DNA of 64,000 nt from Paulownia fortunei (GCA_019321725.1 CM033121.1:7192001-7256000); one strand, 5' to 3'; shown: positions 42,660-60,273, numbered from the stretch's first letter. The notes: generated from the letters alone by a model not told the origin. A program made the numbers and translations.

Positions 42660-45469
42660 CAGTGAAAAATCCTTATTTTAATACATTCTTTGGTGCATCA
42701 ACTTTAATTTCTTTTACTAACTCGCAATTATAATAAGATTAATTTCATTGGCCACATGTTCCAAGTTTTTCATCAAATAGTATAATTTTTTTTCTCACCC
42801 AATCCACTGGCTATATATATTCACTATTATTCAGAACCCACCAATGAAGCGTTGGCGTGAGAAGGATCTCCATAGGACCATATCCCCACAATATAATAAT
42901 TTTTAGAATCTAATCAAGTGAAATATGATTAAGAATGTGCTTATAGATTTTTTAAAATATCTTATAAAATATATAAAAAATTTAAAATATTTAAGGTTTT
43001 CTAACAAATATAATTTCCAATCTCTAAAAAAAAAGTTAGAAATTTACAAATTATTATCAATTTGCAATAAAACGTTGTTGCATCAATTTTCCACATAAAA
43101 TTTACGCAATTGTAAACTATTTGTTCAATTACTCATGAGACATTTATAATTGCACTTAAAATTGTAGTGTCACGTAATTATGCGTGTATCTCTCAAACAC
43201 CTTGTTATAGTGTGAGAGATCCCACCTAATAAAAATAATAGTATTTTATCGTGTACTGTAAATTTATTAAATTTCACAATCTGAACTATCTAAGTATAAA
43301 GCAATTAAGGGTATTGTTTGTCTATATTGCAAGAATTCCGCTAGAGAATTTCCATTTTAATGACTATCAATAGCGAAAATTATCATCTGAAAATTGTCAA
43401 ATTTCGTATCGACATGGATCATTTACAAATCAAGTGTGTCAATTTTTCTTGTCCTTCACGTGTCCCTTGTCAAAATCAATTTGAGACAAAAATTTCACAA
43501 ATTTGTCCCAGCAAGATGGATGATTGTGTTTGAATATGACCCATCAAAAGATTTGTTATAATTGAGGATAATTGGGCTCTTTCTAAATTCTTCAATTCCT
43601 TGTATGATTTAACACAAAATTAGTAGTGAAATAAATGGTTGGGGTTAAAAATAAAAGGCCCCCGATACTCATGCTCCAATTTCTGCTAGTAGAGACACAA
43701 AGAGAGGATTGAGAGATGGGGCTTAAAAATAAGGGTGTAAACGAATCGAATCAAGACGAACACAAATCGAATTCGAATAATTTAATATTTTTACATAAAT
43801 TTTATCATTTTTTACTAATCGAGTAGTTTGATCATTTTATATAAATTTTATTATTTTTTACTAGTCGATCTCGAACTTGAGCATATTTTCTAATTTATTA
43901 CGAGCTCGAGTTTGAAGTGAGTTTCAAATCTTATCGAATGAAAAATTATATTCAAACTTGGTTTGTTATATTAATGAAATGAATTCAAACGAGATTTTAA
44001 CGATTGATTTCAAGTCGAATTTCGAGTAACTTGATTTGTTTTTCAGTTTAGAAAATAAAAATTAAAAAAAGAATTAAATTCAATAAAAAAATAGAAAAAC
44101 ACACACACACACAAATGGACAGACAAAAGGATTAAAAAAAATCAATTCAATTAAAAATAGAAACACACACACACACACAAATGGACAGACAAAAGGATTC
44201 CCTTGTATTTAGCAGAATCCTACAAATTTGGAATCATAATCAGTGACTATGATACTTGAAAAATCCTAAAAAAGAAAGAAAAAGGGTGTTACTTGTTAGA
44301 AAAAAAGACAAAGGCTGTGCAAGAAAGCTTAGCCAAATCTCGCTAGATTTTGCAATGGGCCTATTCTCACTACTGCAACCACTAGCCATATTATTCTTTC
44401 TCCCTTTTCTTTTTTTTAGGAAGGAAGCATTAATGATGTTTGAATTTTGTGACTCGTGTTCATAATTAAGGAGATTGAAACGAAAAAAATATTCTTTTTT
44501 CAAGTATTGAATTCCTCCATAATCTCATAATATTGAATGGAATTGTCAAAATCTTACGTTAGATATACATAATATGATTCCTGACAAAAAAAATATTTTG
44601 TTACGTTACTTATATTTTAGAATAAGTAAAAGATTTGATAATTATAAAGTAAATTGATATTTCATAATTGCAAATGAAATAGTCTCACAATAAAAAATTG
44701 AATTGTCAAAATCTTAGGTCAGATACACGTAATATGACCCTGATAACAAGATGTTTTATTTACGTCTCTTGTCTTTTAGTGTAAGCAAGTGATTTAATAA
44801 TTACAAAGATATTTCATATTAATGAAAGAAATTATCTCATAATAAAAAGTAAAATTATGAAAATCTTAGGTTAGATGTAGGTAATATAGTTAATTGGATT
44901 TAATTAATTACAAAATAAATTGATATATGTTTCAATTTATAATCGAAATTTATTTGACCAAAACATCTATAACATTGATTCAAGTGAGAAAGTGCAAAAT
45001 TTTGTTAATGGAATGGTTCCATAGTCTCCTAATCACAATTATATTGTCCTAATCTTAGGTTAGATTTACATAATGGCTCCCAATGAGAAAGATATTTCAG
45101 CATGGGATTTGATTTGATTTGTTAGAACTTTGGAATAAGTCAAAACTCAAGATCTACATGGGATTTGATTTGTTGTTTTAATTTGGTTGAAGTTTATAAC
45201 GTCCAAGCACGTACTATTCTGGTTCAAAGTAAATCCGGTTAAGAAAGATAATTTTTTTTTGGCATATTTTCATTAATACTAGTGGGGTAGATTGAGTTTA
45301 AATAGCTAAATGTTGATAAGAATGACAATAATTTTTTAATGTTGTTCAAACTAATTGTAAAAAATGTTTGCAGGACATGCTCTAGTTTAACAACACAACC
45401 AACCCTTTTTTATATATAAAAAAAAAAGAATTGTGCCACTTGTTTTTAATTTTTGTGTGGATAATTTTA
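42660..45469. other. Intergenic, AT-rich
   Basis: No supported gene. 43720-44060 begins 'aagggtgtaaacgaatcg' with many 'tcgaa/ttcga' motifs, like the end of another non-autonomous hAT-type element. 44061-44196 is a tandem duplication. Several short similar passages (44520-45080) repeat 'aaaatcttaggttagat', suggesting an old internally duplicated sequence. Confidence 0.4.
44061..44196. repeat. Two-copy tandem repeat (70 and 66 bp) with CA runs
   Basis: Each unit has 'attaaaaaaa...', a CA microsatellite, then 'acaaatggacagacaaaagg'. The second copy starts at 44131. The copies differ slightly in the A/T part and in CA number. Confidence 0.85.
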
Positions 45470-46046
45470 CAGTAAACTTGTGTCAAGTCCATTCATGTGT
45501 ACTTTATCAAAGAGTAAATACGTTTCACGTCGATTTATCTGTACTTTATCGAATAGTGAATACATTTTGCGTCAATTCATGTATGTTTTATCACATAGTA
45601 AACACGTTTCATGTTGATTCATGTGTACCTCATGAAATAGTAAACACATTTCACGTTGATTCATATGTGTTTCATCAACTAGTGAACATGTATCAAGTCG
45701 ATTCATGTGTACCTTATCAAATAGTAAACATATTTCATGTCAATTCATAAGTACCTCATTGAATAGTAAACATATTTCACGTTGATTCATCTATGCATCA
45801 TCATAAGAATATTTCACATCGATCCATCTGTACTTCATCATAAACATGATTCATATCGATCCATCTGTACTTCATTAAATAATAAACACGTTCCACGTCG
45901 ATTTACTTGTACCTCATCAAATTGTAAATACATTTCACATCGATTCATCTATACCTCATCAAATAGTAAACACGTTTCGAATTAATTTATCTATACCACA
46001 GCAAATGGTAAACACGTTTCAAATTGATTTATCTATACCTCATCAA
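45470..46046. repeat. 42-bp-unit minisatellite, about 13-14 diverged copies
   Basis: The unit has the order 'gtaaacacgtttcacgtcga' then 'ttcatctgtacctcatcaaa', about 42 bp, repeated with 10-25% divergence and a few shortened units (around 45790-45860). Because 42 is a multiple of three, one plus-strand frame (45433-45750) stays open and shows a 14-residue periodicity ('VNTFHVDSCVPHEI'). The open frame is explained by the repeat; I do not call it a gene. Confidence 0.85.
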
Positions 46047-46926
46047 TCTCATATTTTCCTACTCATCTTTTCATTTAAGGCCAAAAGCTAGACAAACGAA
46101 TCAATTTTGAACTCATTTAATGTGTCCCAAATGAATGCGGACATATTCACTAAAACTCTTTTAGAAACGATTTATTTACACCATAACTAGTACCATAATT
46201 TCCAATTTGTCATTCCATTTATAATCAAAATCTAGGCAAATAATTTAAATTTAAATTTAAATATACTCAACTTGAGCATGATTGTATCTACTAACCTAAT
46301 TAGTCTATAGCTTATTAAGAACCATATGTAAGGTCACCTCTCCCAATTTCAAAGTTGCCCCCCCATACCCCCCCCCCCCCCCCTTCCCTCTCCTCTAGGA
46401 CATAAACCTAGGTAACAAACCCTATAGGGAGAATGTTGATGGGGAAAAAAAATGAAAAATGAAAGGACCAAAAAAACAGAGAGAGAGAGAGGAGTAGACC
46501 AAGTGAGGTCCACATGACCAGAGACAAGCTCGTGTTGGCCAGTCCTCATAACTCATGACTCGTATGAGTATCTCTATCTCTCATTTTCGAATGTGTTGTA
46601 TACACATATACATATATGTATATGTGTGTAAATATATATATGATGAAATGAAATGTGAAATCATTGTGTTAAAAAGAGTCCCTCCAAAAACTCTTGGTAC
46701 AGCTCACGAGCCCACTGTCCTATTTTAACCAACGCACCCTCGACACTACAGACCCTTTTCTCCTCAGAATTTCAGCAACACATTCTGAGAGAAAAACTCA
46801 CCAGAAATTTTGTCACAGAAAGGAAGCATAAAACGGAAAAGTGGACCTCTTCTTCATTTGTTGTTTCTTTGAATTCTAGCTCTGTTTCTGTGTCAAAAGC
46901 TTGATTTTTTTCTTTATTCTTGAGAA
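46047..46926 (+). other. Upstream region and probable 5' UTR of the ACR gene
   Basis: Contains C-runs (7 at 46358-46364, 16 at 46368-46383), a GA run near 46480-46492, and AT-rich sequence with TATA-like strings near 46610-46640. The last ~200 bp (from about 46700) is less AT-rich, CT/GA-mixed, and probably transcribed leader. I see no upstream coding exon. Confidence 0.4.
46368..46383. repeat. Poly-C tract (C16)
   Basis: Sixteen C in a row, with another seven just upstream. Such runs are rare in AT-rich plant DNA and prone to sequencing error. Confidence 0.9.
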
Positions 46927-49772
46927 ATGGATTGCTGGTCTTCATCAGTCAGCGTTGATGATGAGTTTGAGAAGCTTGTTATTAGAATGAACCCACCAAG
47001 GTATTTTGTGTTAATCTTCTTCTTTTTTTCATGTTTATGCTGTGAATTGTGAATGAATGCTGGTTTCTTTGAATTGGCCAATTATGTTTGTGTCTGTGTG
47101 CATGTTAAAAATGTAATCTTTGTGAAGAAATAGTTAAATTTTGAAGAAATTGATAAAAAGGGTCTAATTCTTGAATTCTTTTATTGGTTTTGGACTGTTG
47201 TAGGGTTACTGTTGATAATGCATCTGACAAGAAGGCAACTTTGATCAAGGTATTGGAGTTTCTTTTGTGTTCGTCAAATTTGCTGATGTTGAATTTGAAT
47301 AAATCAAGAAAATTCTTGTATGACATATCACTGTTTGATCTGAGAACTTTTGGTTTACTAGAATGTGTTTTTCCCGGAAATTTGCAGGTTGACAGTGTAA
47401 ATAAGAGGGGAAGCCTGTTGGAGGTGGTACAAGTTCTTACTGATCTGAATCTGATAATCAGGAGGGCTTACATTTCTTCAGATGGGGAATGGTTTATGGA
47501 TGGTGAGCTTAAACTCTTTTTTCATTATCGTGGATTGAGAATCTCATAGAATTTTTTGATACTAAATGCAATTTTCTTCTTTCTGATTATCAAATGCAGT
47601 TTTTCATGTTACGGACGAAATTGGAAACAAGGTCTATAAGGATGACATTTCCGAGCGAATTCAACAGGTATACTTATGTAACAATGTATAGAATCACTTT
47701 CTTTTTTTTCAATCATCAATGTATAGAATCACTTGGTTCGGGCTAATTATGTGATAATTATTAAATGACGTAGCCCTGTTAGTATTTAAATTCTCCTTTT
47801 ATGTTAAATAACAAGAAGGTTTTGTTGCTTTCTAGGTAGAAATTTAATGGTTCACAACTGCTTCTGTCGTCACCTTTGTTGTCGAATGGCCAAGTCATGT
47901 CAGTCCCTTTGTTCGCGGCGACATTGTAGTTTTTCTACAGAGTGAATGAATTTTTCTTACTTCGTTAATTTTATTATAGCAGTTCAGTTCAGAACAAGAA
48001 AAAACTCAGATGTCCAACAATAGATAAAATGATGATAAGATTGCAGTCTAAGGTGAGATTGGCAGGATAATCAAATCACCGTCAATTATATGAAGTGTGA
48101 CTGGCTATAATGCAAGTATATATCACAGTATCAGCGGTAGCATAACTAGATGCAAGAAAGTTGCTTCTGTGGTTTGAATTTAATTTTTTAATCAAAATCT
48201 TTCTTTGGATTGATCTTCAAAGGAAGATTAAGTGGATATTGCACGTGCACTAAATGTCTCATTATGCTTACTTCAAACTGTATCGTTATCAAACCACCCT
48301 CATGGTAAAGTTATATTACAGTCCCTGGGACCAAGAGGACGCAGCTTCCGGTCGCTGGCAAGATCTGTGGGTGTGCAATCTGCTGCAGAGCAAACTACCA
48401 TTGAGTTATCGGGCAGAGACAGACCAGGATTGCTCTCAGAGGTCTTTGCTGTTCTTACTGATCTAAAGTGTAACGTAGTTGCTGCAGAAGTATGGACTCA
48501 TAATTCAAGGATGGCTTCAGTTGTTTACATCACCGACGAAGCAAACGGATTGGCAATAGATGATCCTGATCGACTTGCTAATATCAAACAGCTTCTTCTT
48601 TATGTTTTAAAAGGCAACAGAGAATGGCGAAGTGCCAATACTGCTGTTTCTGTTGGTTCTACTCATACGCAGAGAAGGTTGCATCAAATGATGTACGCCG
48701 ATCGTGATTATGACAATCAAAATATGGATAGTGCGACAACTAAACGGACCAAACCCCTGGTGACTGTTGAAAACTGTGTAGAAAAAGGATACACTGTGGT
48801 GAACTTGAGCTGTCCGGACAGACCTAAGCTGCTCTTTGATACAGTATGTACCATAACGGATATGCAATACGTGATATTCCATGGCACCATTATTGCTGAA
48901 GGACCAGAGGCTCAACAGGTAACCTTCACTGGCAATATTTGTAGCGGCGTTGACTTAATCTAGCACACCCATAGTTTTAAAATGAAGTCCTTCACTTTTG
49001 AAATGCAATTATTTATTTGTACAGCTAACAGTTTCCTCGTCCAACAGAATTGTGAATATGCAATTTATATTGTGGTCGAGTTGTCTTTGGTTCTTGGCTA
49101 CCAAATGCACATTTTATGGACCGCTTAATTTATTTCAGTTATTATTTGCAAATCTACCATGGAAGGCTTATCTAACCAGCAATCATCCTACTGAATCTCA
49201 CTGTCGCTTTTGGTGGTATGCTTTGCTTTGTTAGGAATATTACATAAGGCATATGGACGGGTGCCCCATTAGTTCAGAAGCAGAGAGACAACGAGTAATT
49301 CATTGCTTGGAAGCAGCTATTAAGAGGAGAGCATCTGAGGTGCCTAACAGATTAAAGATTCACGTTAAGTTTCATTTGTCCTCTTCCAAATACGACTTCA
49401 CATGATTGTGTTGCTTTTATAATGCAGGGAATAAGACTGGAATTATGTAGCGAGGATAGGGTTGGTCTTCTTTCCGATGTTACTCGCATATTTAGAGAAA
49501 ACGGTCTGTCAGTTACCCGAGCTGAGGTCACAACAAGAGGCACACAAGCTGTGAATGTTTTCTACGTGACTGATGCATCAGGCTATCCGGTCAAAAGTGA
49601 AACCATTGAGGCAGTTCGGAAAGAAATAGGCCTAACTATACTCCGCGTGAAGGAAGATACATACTCTACTTCACCGCCTCAGCAGACTGGCCGATTCTCT
49701 TTGGGCAGTCTCTTCCGTTCAAGATCAGAAAAATTCCTTTACAATTTAGGCCTGATAAAATCATGCTCCTGA
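46927..49772 (+). CDS. ACR4: ACT-domain-repeat protein (ACR4-like), seven exons
   Basis: ACR proteins have four ACT domains and are thought to sense amino acids. Exons: 46927-47000, 47204-47249, 47388-47502, 47600-47667, 48322-48918, 49235-49339, 49428-49772. All introns are GT-AG and phases agree; the coding length is 1350 nt (449 residues). ACT1 starts at ~41 ('[20 protein letters not shown]'), ACT2 at ~126 ('[16 protein letters not shown]'), ACT3 at ~257 ('[19 protein letters not shown]'), ACT4 at ~338 ('[19 protein letters not shown]'). The N-terminus '[15 protein letters not shown]' and the C-terminus '[12 protein letters not shown]' are family hallmarks. The ATG at 46927 directly precedes these and makes a full-length protein. 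No disabling change seen. Family certain; the ACR4 name is the best guess among ACR3-ACR8 relatives. Confidence 0.92.
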
Positions 49773-52044
49773 AAAGTTAAGACTCACTGGGTACCAACCC
49801 CATGCCGGTAGATAATACTAAGCTTAAACATATACCTTACAGCAGTTCAAAGCTTTACTCAACCCCTTGCTAATCTTAAAACCAGTTTAGGACTAAAGGT
49901 AGTATCTTACTTAACATGTAAAGCTTATATGTGTAACTGTATATTTCCTGTGTTGCGCCCTTCAATCTTTTGGAGGTCATTACAAATACATACATAATGT
50001 TCTTATATTTAGAGATTAAGAATGTCCATCTTCTTTACTGTAGCATTTTGCTTGGAATGTGGTGGTGGTATCAGCAAAACGCAGCCTTATTTTTTGGGCA
50101 TGAGAATGGGGTGCGGATTCAATCTTTATGATGGATTTGGAAATGAAATATTGCATACAGGGACACAAAAAATACGGTGTTCAACCACCTTCTGAACTGA
50201 AAATAAGTGCAAATATCAATGTATAATATTTTTGATAATGCAAACTCTGCCATCATCCCCTACTAAACGTTAAAATTTTTGTTCAATCTTTTTAGTTGTC
50301 TGGATCATGGAGTATCATGGATAACAAAGAGATGGAATTCTTGAGCAGAGAACAGAAGGGTTCAGTTTCAAATCATTTGGACACCACCTAGCATTCAGGT
50401 AGTTTTCAGCTACATGGAATGTGATGCCAATGTCACAACCATGGGCTACTGCTGAAAAGGATGACATATACATACATATGATAAAATATATATATATGTA
50501 TACATATATATATATATACCTATGTGCTTTCTTGTTTGTCATGTGGCTGTTGTGGGATGGGAAATCTTATCTTTCCACATCAATTAACAGAGGCCTCAAT
50601 TCTTTTTCCCTTAGCCTCCCTTGAATCTCTACTATTAGCTGGTCCCTTTACTCATAACCACAGATGAATCATGTGTTTTCTCAAAAGTTTTACGACGATG
50701 CAACACTTAGCTTCCACACACTTTCAAACGATAAAGTTACATCTCAAATGTTCTCGTGTATACATCTCAAATGTTGATTATATCTACGTATGTTTTTAAT
50801 TAATCTCGTTTGAATTATTAATAAAACAACATTAATCAATGTCATCATTTGCAGTTAATTACCTTTTTAATAATATACGTGTGAGCCATGCCTCGACCCA
50901 TTGACTTATCTTATGTTCTTGTTGTGCTGAGCATGAGTTTGAGAATGATTATGCTAATGTGGATTAATGATGATGATAAACAAGAATTAGTCATAGACAT
51001 ATAATTCAAAAATGAGATGTGGAAAGATTGTTTGATAATTAGAAATCAGCTTAATACAGCCAAATGATAGGTACTAAATGATTAAAAACATCCCATGTAA
51101 AAAATATTTTGTAATTATATGAGGCCATGACTTCCACATAAAGATCATAAAAAAGTGTCACAAATTTTCCACTAGAAACTAATGTTTTCAAATAAATATG
51201 ATGGCTAGCTACCATCAATGTCATTCCACCGATTCAGGAAATTGTATAAAACATGGAAAAGTTTTGTTCTAAGCAAATTGCTTGTGAAAGTGCATATTTT
51301 CCAATCTAGGCATCAAAATATTTTTATTTTTTTATTTTTTTTTTAAATAAAAGAAAAGTAATATGTCATATACTAATAACACTGTATAATAAGTTGTGGT
51401 TAATATGAAATTTTTTTATATATAAAATAAAATAAGAAACAATTGTTATAATTAAACTCAAGTATGATGATTGGTTTAGCTCAGTTCAACTATTAAATCG
51501 AAATTAAATAAGTTTTTTTTTTAATAATTTAAATCACAAATAGATATTCAATAATTATTACCCATATCAGAATCTCCATGCTAACTTGTGATAAAGTGGC
51601 ATCAAACTTGACTTTTTGGAGATGTGATTAGTGAACCTTTTGCAACCACAATTAGAGGGTGTAGGTCCAAATCGCATTTCACATGTTCCTCCAATTCATT
51701 GGCATGAATCTCCTTCTTGTATATATCATATTTATGAGGGTGTATATCTTTTTATTATGATTATTATTATTTACACACACATGACGTGGGATTCTTTTGG
51801 ATTTTGTATTTTTGTGGAAGTGGGAATTCAATGAAGTAAAGATAAAATTAAAAAAATTGTTCCACTTTATAGAGTCCCTTTTGTATATATACCAAGATAT
51901 AAAATGAGATAGAATCGCTTTTTATCAAAATAAATCGAAAGGAGAACCAAACGTGTGGGATGGGGACAGATAGAGGAGCCCGCTTTTAACTTTCTGTGTT
52001 TCACTTCTAAATGAAATAAAAAAATAAAAAATAAAAAATAAAAA
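49773..52044. other. ACR 3' flank and intergenic DNA
   Basis: Roughly the first 250 bp is likely 3' UTR. The rest is AT-rich with an AT/TA microsatellite at 50485-50518 and no recognised gene. Confidence 0.4.
50485..50518. repeat. AT/TA microsatellite
   Basis: Two TA-rich runs with a short interruption; low complexity. Confidence 0.8.
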
Positions 52045-52713
52045 AGTAAATGACACTTGTCTTCTCTAAATTTGATCAATTTAGCACGTTATTCTCTAAA
52101 ATAAAATTTAAACACTTTACTCCCATAAATTTTATTTTTTTGATACTTTATCCATCAAAAGTGAATTTTAAATATTTTGCTCCCCTAACTTACATTTATT
52201 ATAAGACTTTGTCCCTAGTATTTTTTCATATTGAATTTTTATTGTAATGCACTTTGTTTATCAGCCACCATTGCATAATTTATTTTCTATCTTTTTACGA
52301 AAAGTCAATAATAATACATCATAATATTTTTTTTACTATTATCAATGGTGAAAACATGACAAATGGTGGTATCCGTAAATAATTATTGTATTTTTGTCAT
52401 ACCACTGATCGATATAAATTACAGTAAAAGTATCACAATTTGTCATGTCTTTACCATTGATGATAATAAAAAATATTAAAATATATATATATTTTTTAAA
52501 TTTTTGAGTGAAAAAACATAAAAAAAATGCATGGACGGGCGATTTTGATAAAAAAAAATTGATCTAAAACTGGGGGTGGAAGCCAAAATGCTTAAAAAAA
52601 TAATTTCGGGGTAAAATGCCTAAATGATATCGTTCGAGGGACAAAGTGGTTAAAATTTTTGGAAAGTAATGCACCAAAATAGTCAAATTTTAAGAAATAA
52701 AGTGCCATTTACT
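52045..52713. mobile_element. Foldback-type element, palindromic over ~670 bp
   Basis: 'agtaaatgacac' at 52045 pairs with 'gtgccatttact' ending at 52713. Inversely related blocks continue inward through 'tttagcacgttatt', 'tttgtccct' and, near the centre, 'atcaatggtgaaaacatgac' against 'gtcatgtctttaccattgat'. Almost the whole element can pair with itself, leaving a short loop near 52390-52430. It has no coding capacity. The flanks are A-rich 'aaaataaaaaataaa' on both sides, which may include a target-site duplication but is too simple to prove it. Confidence 0.75.
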
Positions 52714-55700
52714 CTAACAAAATAAAAAATAAATTTGAATTGTTCTAAAAGGGTGGAAGAAATGAAACATATCTAATTTCAAACAATATAATGATCCTAA
52801 TTAAATGATTCTACTTGATCACTAAGTGTATATGTTACATGTAATTGCTATCTTCATATAAAAGTTACAGTTTAAATATATTTCAATGAAAATTAAGAGC
52901 TTTTGATTAAAGATAAAATTTAAAAATCGACTACTACGAATTGAAATTAGTTTCCAACTCATGAGAAAGTTTGGCCATTTCAACTATCTAAGAGCAACGT
53001 TTCGTGGTCATTTTGGAAAAAAATTTCAGGAAGGAGATATATTTAATAATATTATATATTTATACAAAAAAAAAATAAAAAATCGAGATCTAGTAACCTA
53101 ACGCATATCACTCACGACATTCTTAAAATGAGTTAGGCATCTAAATTTTTTGTTAGCACAATGAAACGACATGTGATGGTACAATAATTTAGAATGACTT
53201 AAATATACAATTGGTAAAGTTTATTTTGAGTATTATATCTCTAAATCTTCACCTTTTCCCTTCAAATATAGGTGAGAAATATAAGTTGTTTTATTTTAAA
53301 TTTTATAGAGAAAAAGGAAAATCGTGTACACCACCCTCCACCACCACTTTCCATTGCTCAATTGCAACTCTATGACATCATCACAATCCATCACGGCACA
53401 AGTTGGGATAATTATGATGCGGTATTGATTTTTTTTTTATTATTATTAATTTTCAATTGAATTATTTGTTAAGAGAAAATTAAATTTATTATTTTGTATA
53501 TTAAAACGAAATGTGCAGTTTTATGAGATCTAAGGCAACTTTGCGGTTTTTTAATTGATTTGCTCTAAAATTTAAATAAACAATAAAAGTTTTATTATAT
53601 GTGAATTAAAAACAGCCTTATAGTTTTATATTCGAATAAAATGATTGAAAGAAATATTATTATATTATGTATCTTTATCAAAGGATTATATATTGAGTGA
53701 AATGAAGAGTTTGATAGTAAAATGGTATTTGAATAATACTTTTTCTAGAAAATAGAATACTATATTTAATGCATCATTACAATATTAATTTTTGTTAATT
53801 GATTTTCTTCATTTTCTAAGAATTAGAAAGATAAATTGACTCATTCATATACTACAAAAATATAAAGAAGAAGTGAAAAATTAAAATATAAATTAAAAAT
53901 ATGCTTGAAAAATTGTGCACCGGCATTTCTTAAAGGAAAAAAAATATTAAACTTATTACAATTGAAATTAAACATACATGTTTTTTGCTTAGATGAATGA
54001 AAAGCAAGAAAATTTTGCAAGAGAGTAGTTGGTGAGCACGTTAAAAGTTAATTAGTAAATTAAACTTAAAGTGATATAATAATTAAGAGTTAATAATTAA
54101 ACCTAAGTTTAAAATTAAATATTAATATATATATATATGCGGTGTGATTTAATTTATTGAAATCCTAAATTATCAATAATAATAATTTAATTAAATTTTA
54201 AAATCACAATTTATATAATAATTTTAATTAAAATAATTTAATACGATGTGGTGAAAAACTATTCCGATGATTTAATTTTGTGAGGCCATGTATATTTGGT
54301 GGAGCTCAATTTGGATGATTTAATTTTGCGTCGTTTTATTTAATCATATATATTTAATTTTTTTGGTCCACGTGCAGTCACATGCTAAAGATTCTTTCCA
54401 ATCTTCCTTGAAATCCGTGTGAATGAAAAGTCCCGACCAAAAAACCTTGTAGCTGCTGATCTTATCATCAACCAATCAAAACAATTTAAAATTTTGGCCC
54501 AAATTAGAACAGGCCGTTGATTTGATTGCTCTTTTCATGGGGACCACAAGGACCACCTCCACTATAATATTCCAGAATTAATGCCTCAAATATTTTACGG
54601 TAAGATAAGAAAAAGAAAAGGGAAAAACAATTTGTGGGTCTTTGCAAATATTAGAAATGGGATTGATTATTAGAATTTGTAAATCATCACAAAATGTAAT
54701 AATTAAAGATTGTTACTTAATGTTGATTAATAACATAATGAGATTATCGTAATCAAATTAGCCATGTACGAGATCACTGAAATTTTAGACCAACTTATAA
54801 CTATAAAGATTTTTACATATTTGAAGTTAATAATAGTTTGTCTTGCAAAGGTTTTGAGATTACATTGATTACGGGTAGTAAAAGTTGTCGAGGACTGATG
54901 AGATTTCGTGATCAAATTATAAGATTATCAATAATTTCAGAAGATTATTATGAATCAAATTTCAAAACAATTACGACTATTTATCTACAACTTAGATATT
55001 ATTTTCGTTTCATAGTCACAATATAAACCTAGTACAGTTAAATATTTTGAATATCTCATTAAACATAATTTCAAGAATTTCTATCAGGAGAAAAATATTG
55101 TCAAAATCTAGATGTAAGATTTCCGTATCAATTGTAAATTATATGTATTTTTTTGTCCAGTTACTCATGCCCATTAATACGACATTTAATCAAGTGAAAA
55201 AGTAGTAGTCTGTTCTTTGGTTTTTACAAAATAGTATATAGTCTATTGGACAATGAACACATGAAACGTGACAATTATTATAATATCCCTTCAATTTTTT
55301 ATAATTTAAAATTGAAGAAGGCCAGGTGTAGGCTCAACTAGGAAAATTATTGGGTGGACCAATATGTTCCTTTTTGTCCATTAAAGACCCATAGATTTGT
55401 GTGGATGGTAAAAACCAATTACCCCTAATAATAAAGGAGAGCAACACACTCAATTCTTTTGGACAACAATGAGGCTGTCTAATTATTCAATGATGGGCAT
55501 TTTGACTTATGCAGAAGGTAAAGGGCACACAAATGGGGCAGCTTCTGATGTGGTTTGTGTATAAAGAAAAAAGCCATCACCATGTTTAGATTCATTTATA
55601 TTCTGGGAATGGAATTGCAGAATGTGAAAGAAAATAAAAATATATTTAGATATTTTGTTGAAAAAAATAATATAATATGCATATTCAACTATAGATATAG

Positions 55701-56778
55701 ATATTTTATTAATATTATTTTATTATGATTAATAAAAAACATTTAATGTCTTATCAAGATTGTTTCATTATACTTAATGAAAAAATAATAGAATATAGAA
55801 TTATTTACATATTTTAATGAACAGTATTCTGGAATAATAAAAATACCATTAGCCAAAAATACAAGAGGGAAGATATTTTGTCTCCAGACAAGAAAAATAC
55901 AAGAATAAAAATGAAACGAAACATAGCACATATATCCCTGAAACTGTAGGCTCATATCATGGCAGCTCTCCACTCAGGATAAAAATCTACTGCCATATAT
56001 ATATATATATATATATATGCGTACTCTGTACTATTTTATCTGGCAGTTATAGAATAATTGTCTTAGAGATCCAAAAGTGCACTGTTCTATCCGACGGACA
56101 ACTTGTGCAGTGGCAGTACTTGCTGAAACAAGATGATCAGAGCACCAAATAGCTTACAATTCAGTCCTTCGCACATGTACTAATCCATTATCAGATCAGC
56201 AAAATTGTTGCTAAACTGCACATAGATGAGTGGCCTATGAAATAAAAACACACTGTCATACACCCGATATTTCCACCATAGCCAAGGCAACCTGGATCAT
56301 GCTTCCATATGGTCAAAGAGAGACATTGTAGAATCAGCAATTTTCCTTTAATAACACTAATCATCTGTCTTAATTAGAGGTAAAAGGGTATTCTGCACCA
56401 AAATTATCTGTTTCATAAGCTTTTTTCACAATTACTGGCACAAACTCGGCCAGTCACCACTTACTGAAGCCCATAATCCGTTTATCAAAATGAATTTGTG
56501 AGCAACCGACTTAGCTTTTTATGTAAATTGCATGAAACATCATTCATGATCCCCAGTTAAAGAAGCAACCAACACAACCCGCAGGTTAGGTCTTGCTACT
56601 TGCTCAAAAAATTTATGAAGCAAAATTATTGCCTTTTTTCTCAACATACAGAAGCACAAGAACTTGTAGTTGGACAAGCCTCATCAAATAGACAGCCCTC
56701 TATATCAGGAACATGACAAAATTAGAATGGCAAAAAACTGCTAAGTCACATGATGTCATAAATAATTGTAACTCCACC
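52714..56778. other. 4-kb intergenic region
   Basis: AT-rich with no recognisable gene. An (AT)12 microsatellite lies at 55995-56018. From about 56020 the base composition becomes more balanced, consistent with the 3' UTR/downstream region of the minus-strand cyclophilin gene. Confidence 0.4.
55995..56018. repeat. (AT)12 microsatellite
   Basis: Uninterrupted AT dinucleotides. Confidence 0.9.

Positions 56779-60273
<3,495 letters not shown>

Noticed and set aside
44240..44503. Overlapping ORFs on opposite strands
   Set aside because: Lys/Phe-rich translation of A/T runs; no support.
45433..45985. Repeat-protein-like ORFs (14-residue repeats), or a CRISPR-like array
   Set aside because: Tandem 42-bp units without spacers are a minisatellite; a unit divisible by three keeps a frame open by itself.
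48607..48915. 102-codon minus-strand ORF
   Set aside because: Shadow of ACR exon 5 on the opposite strand.
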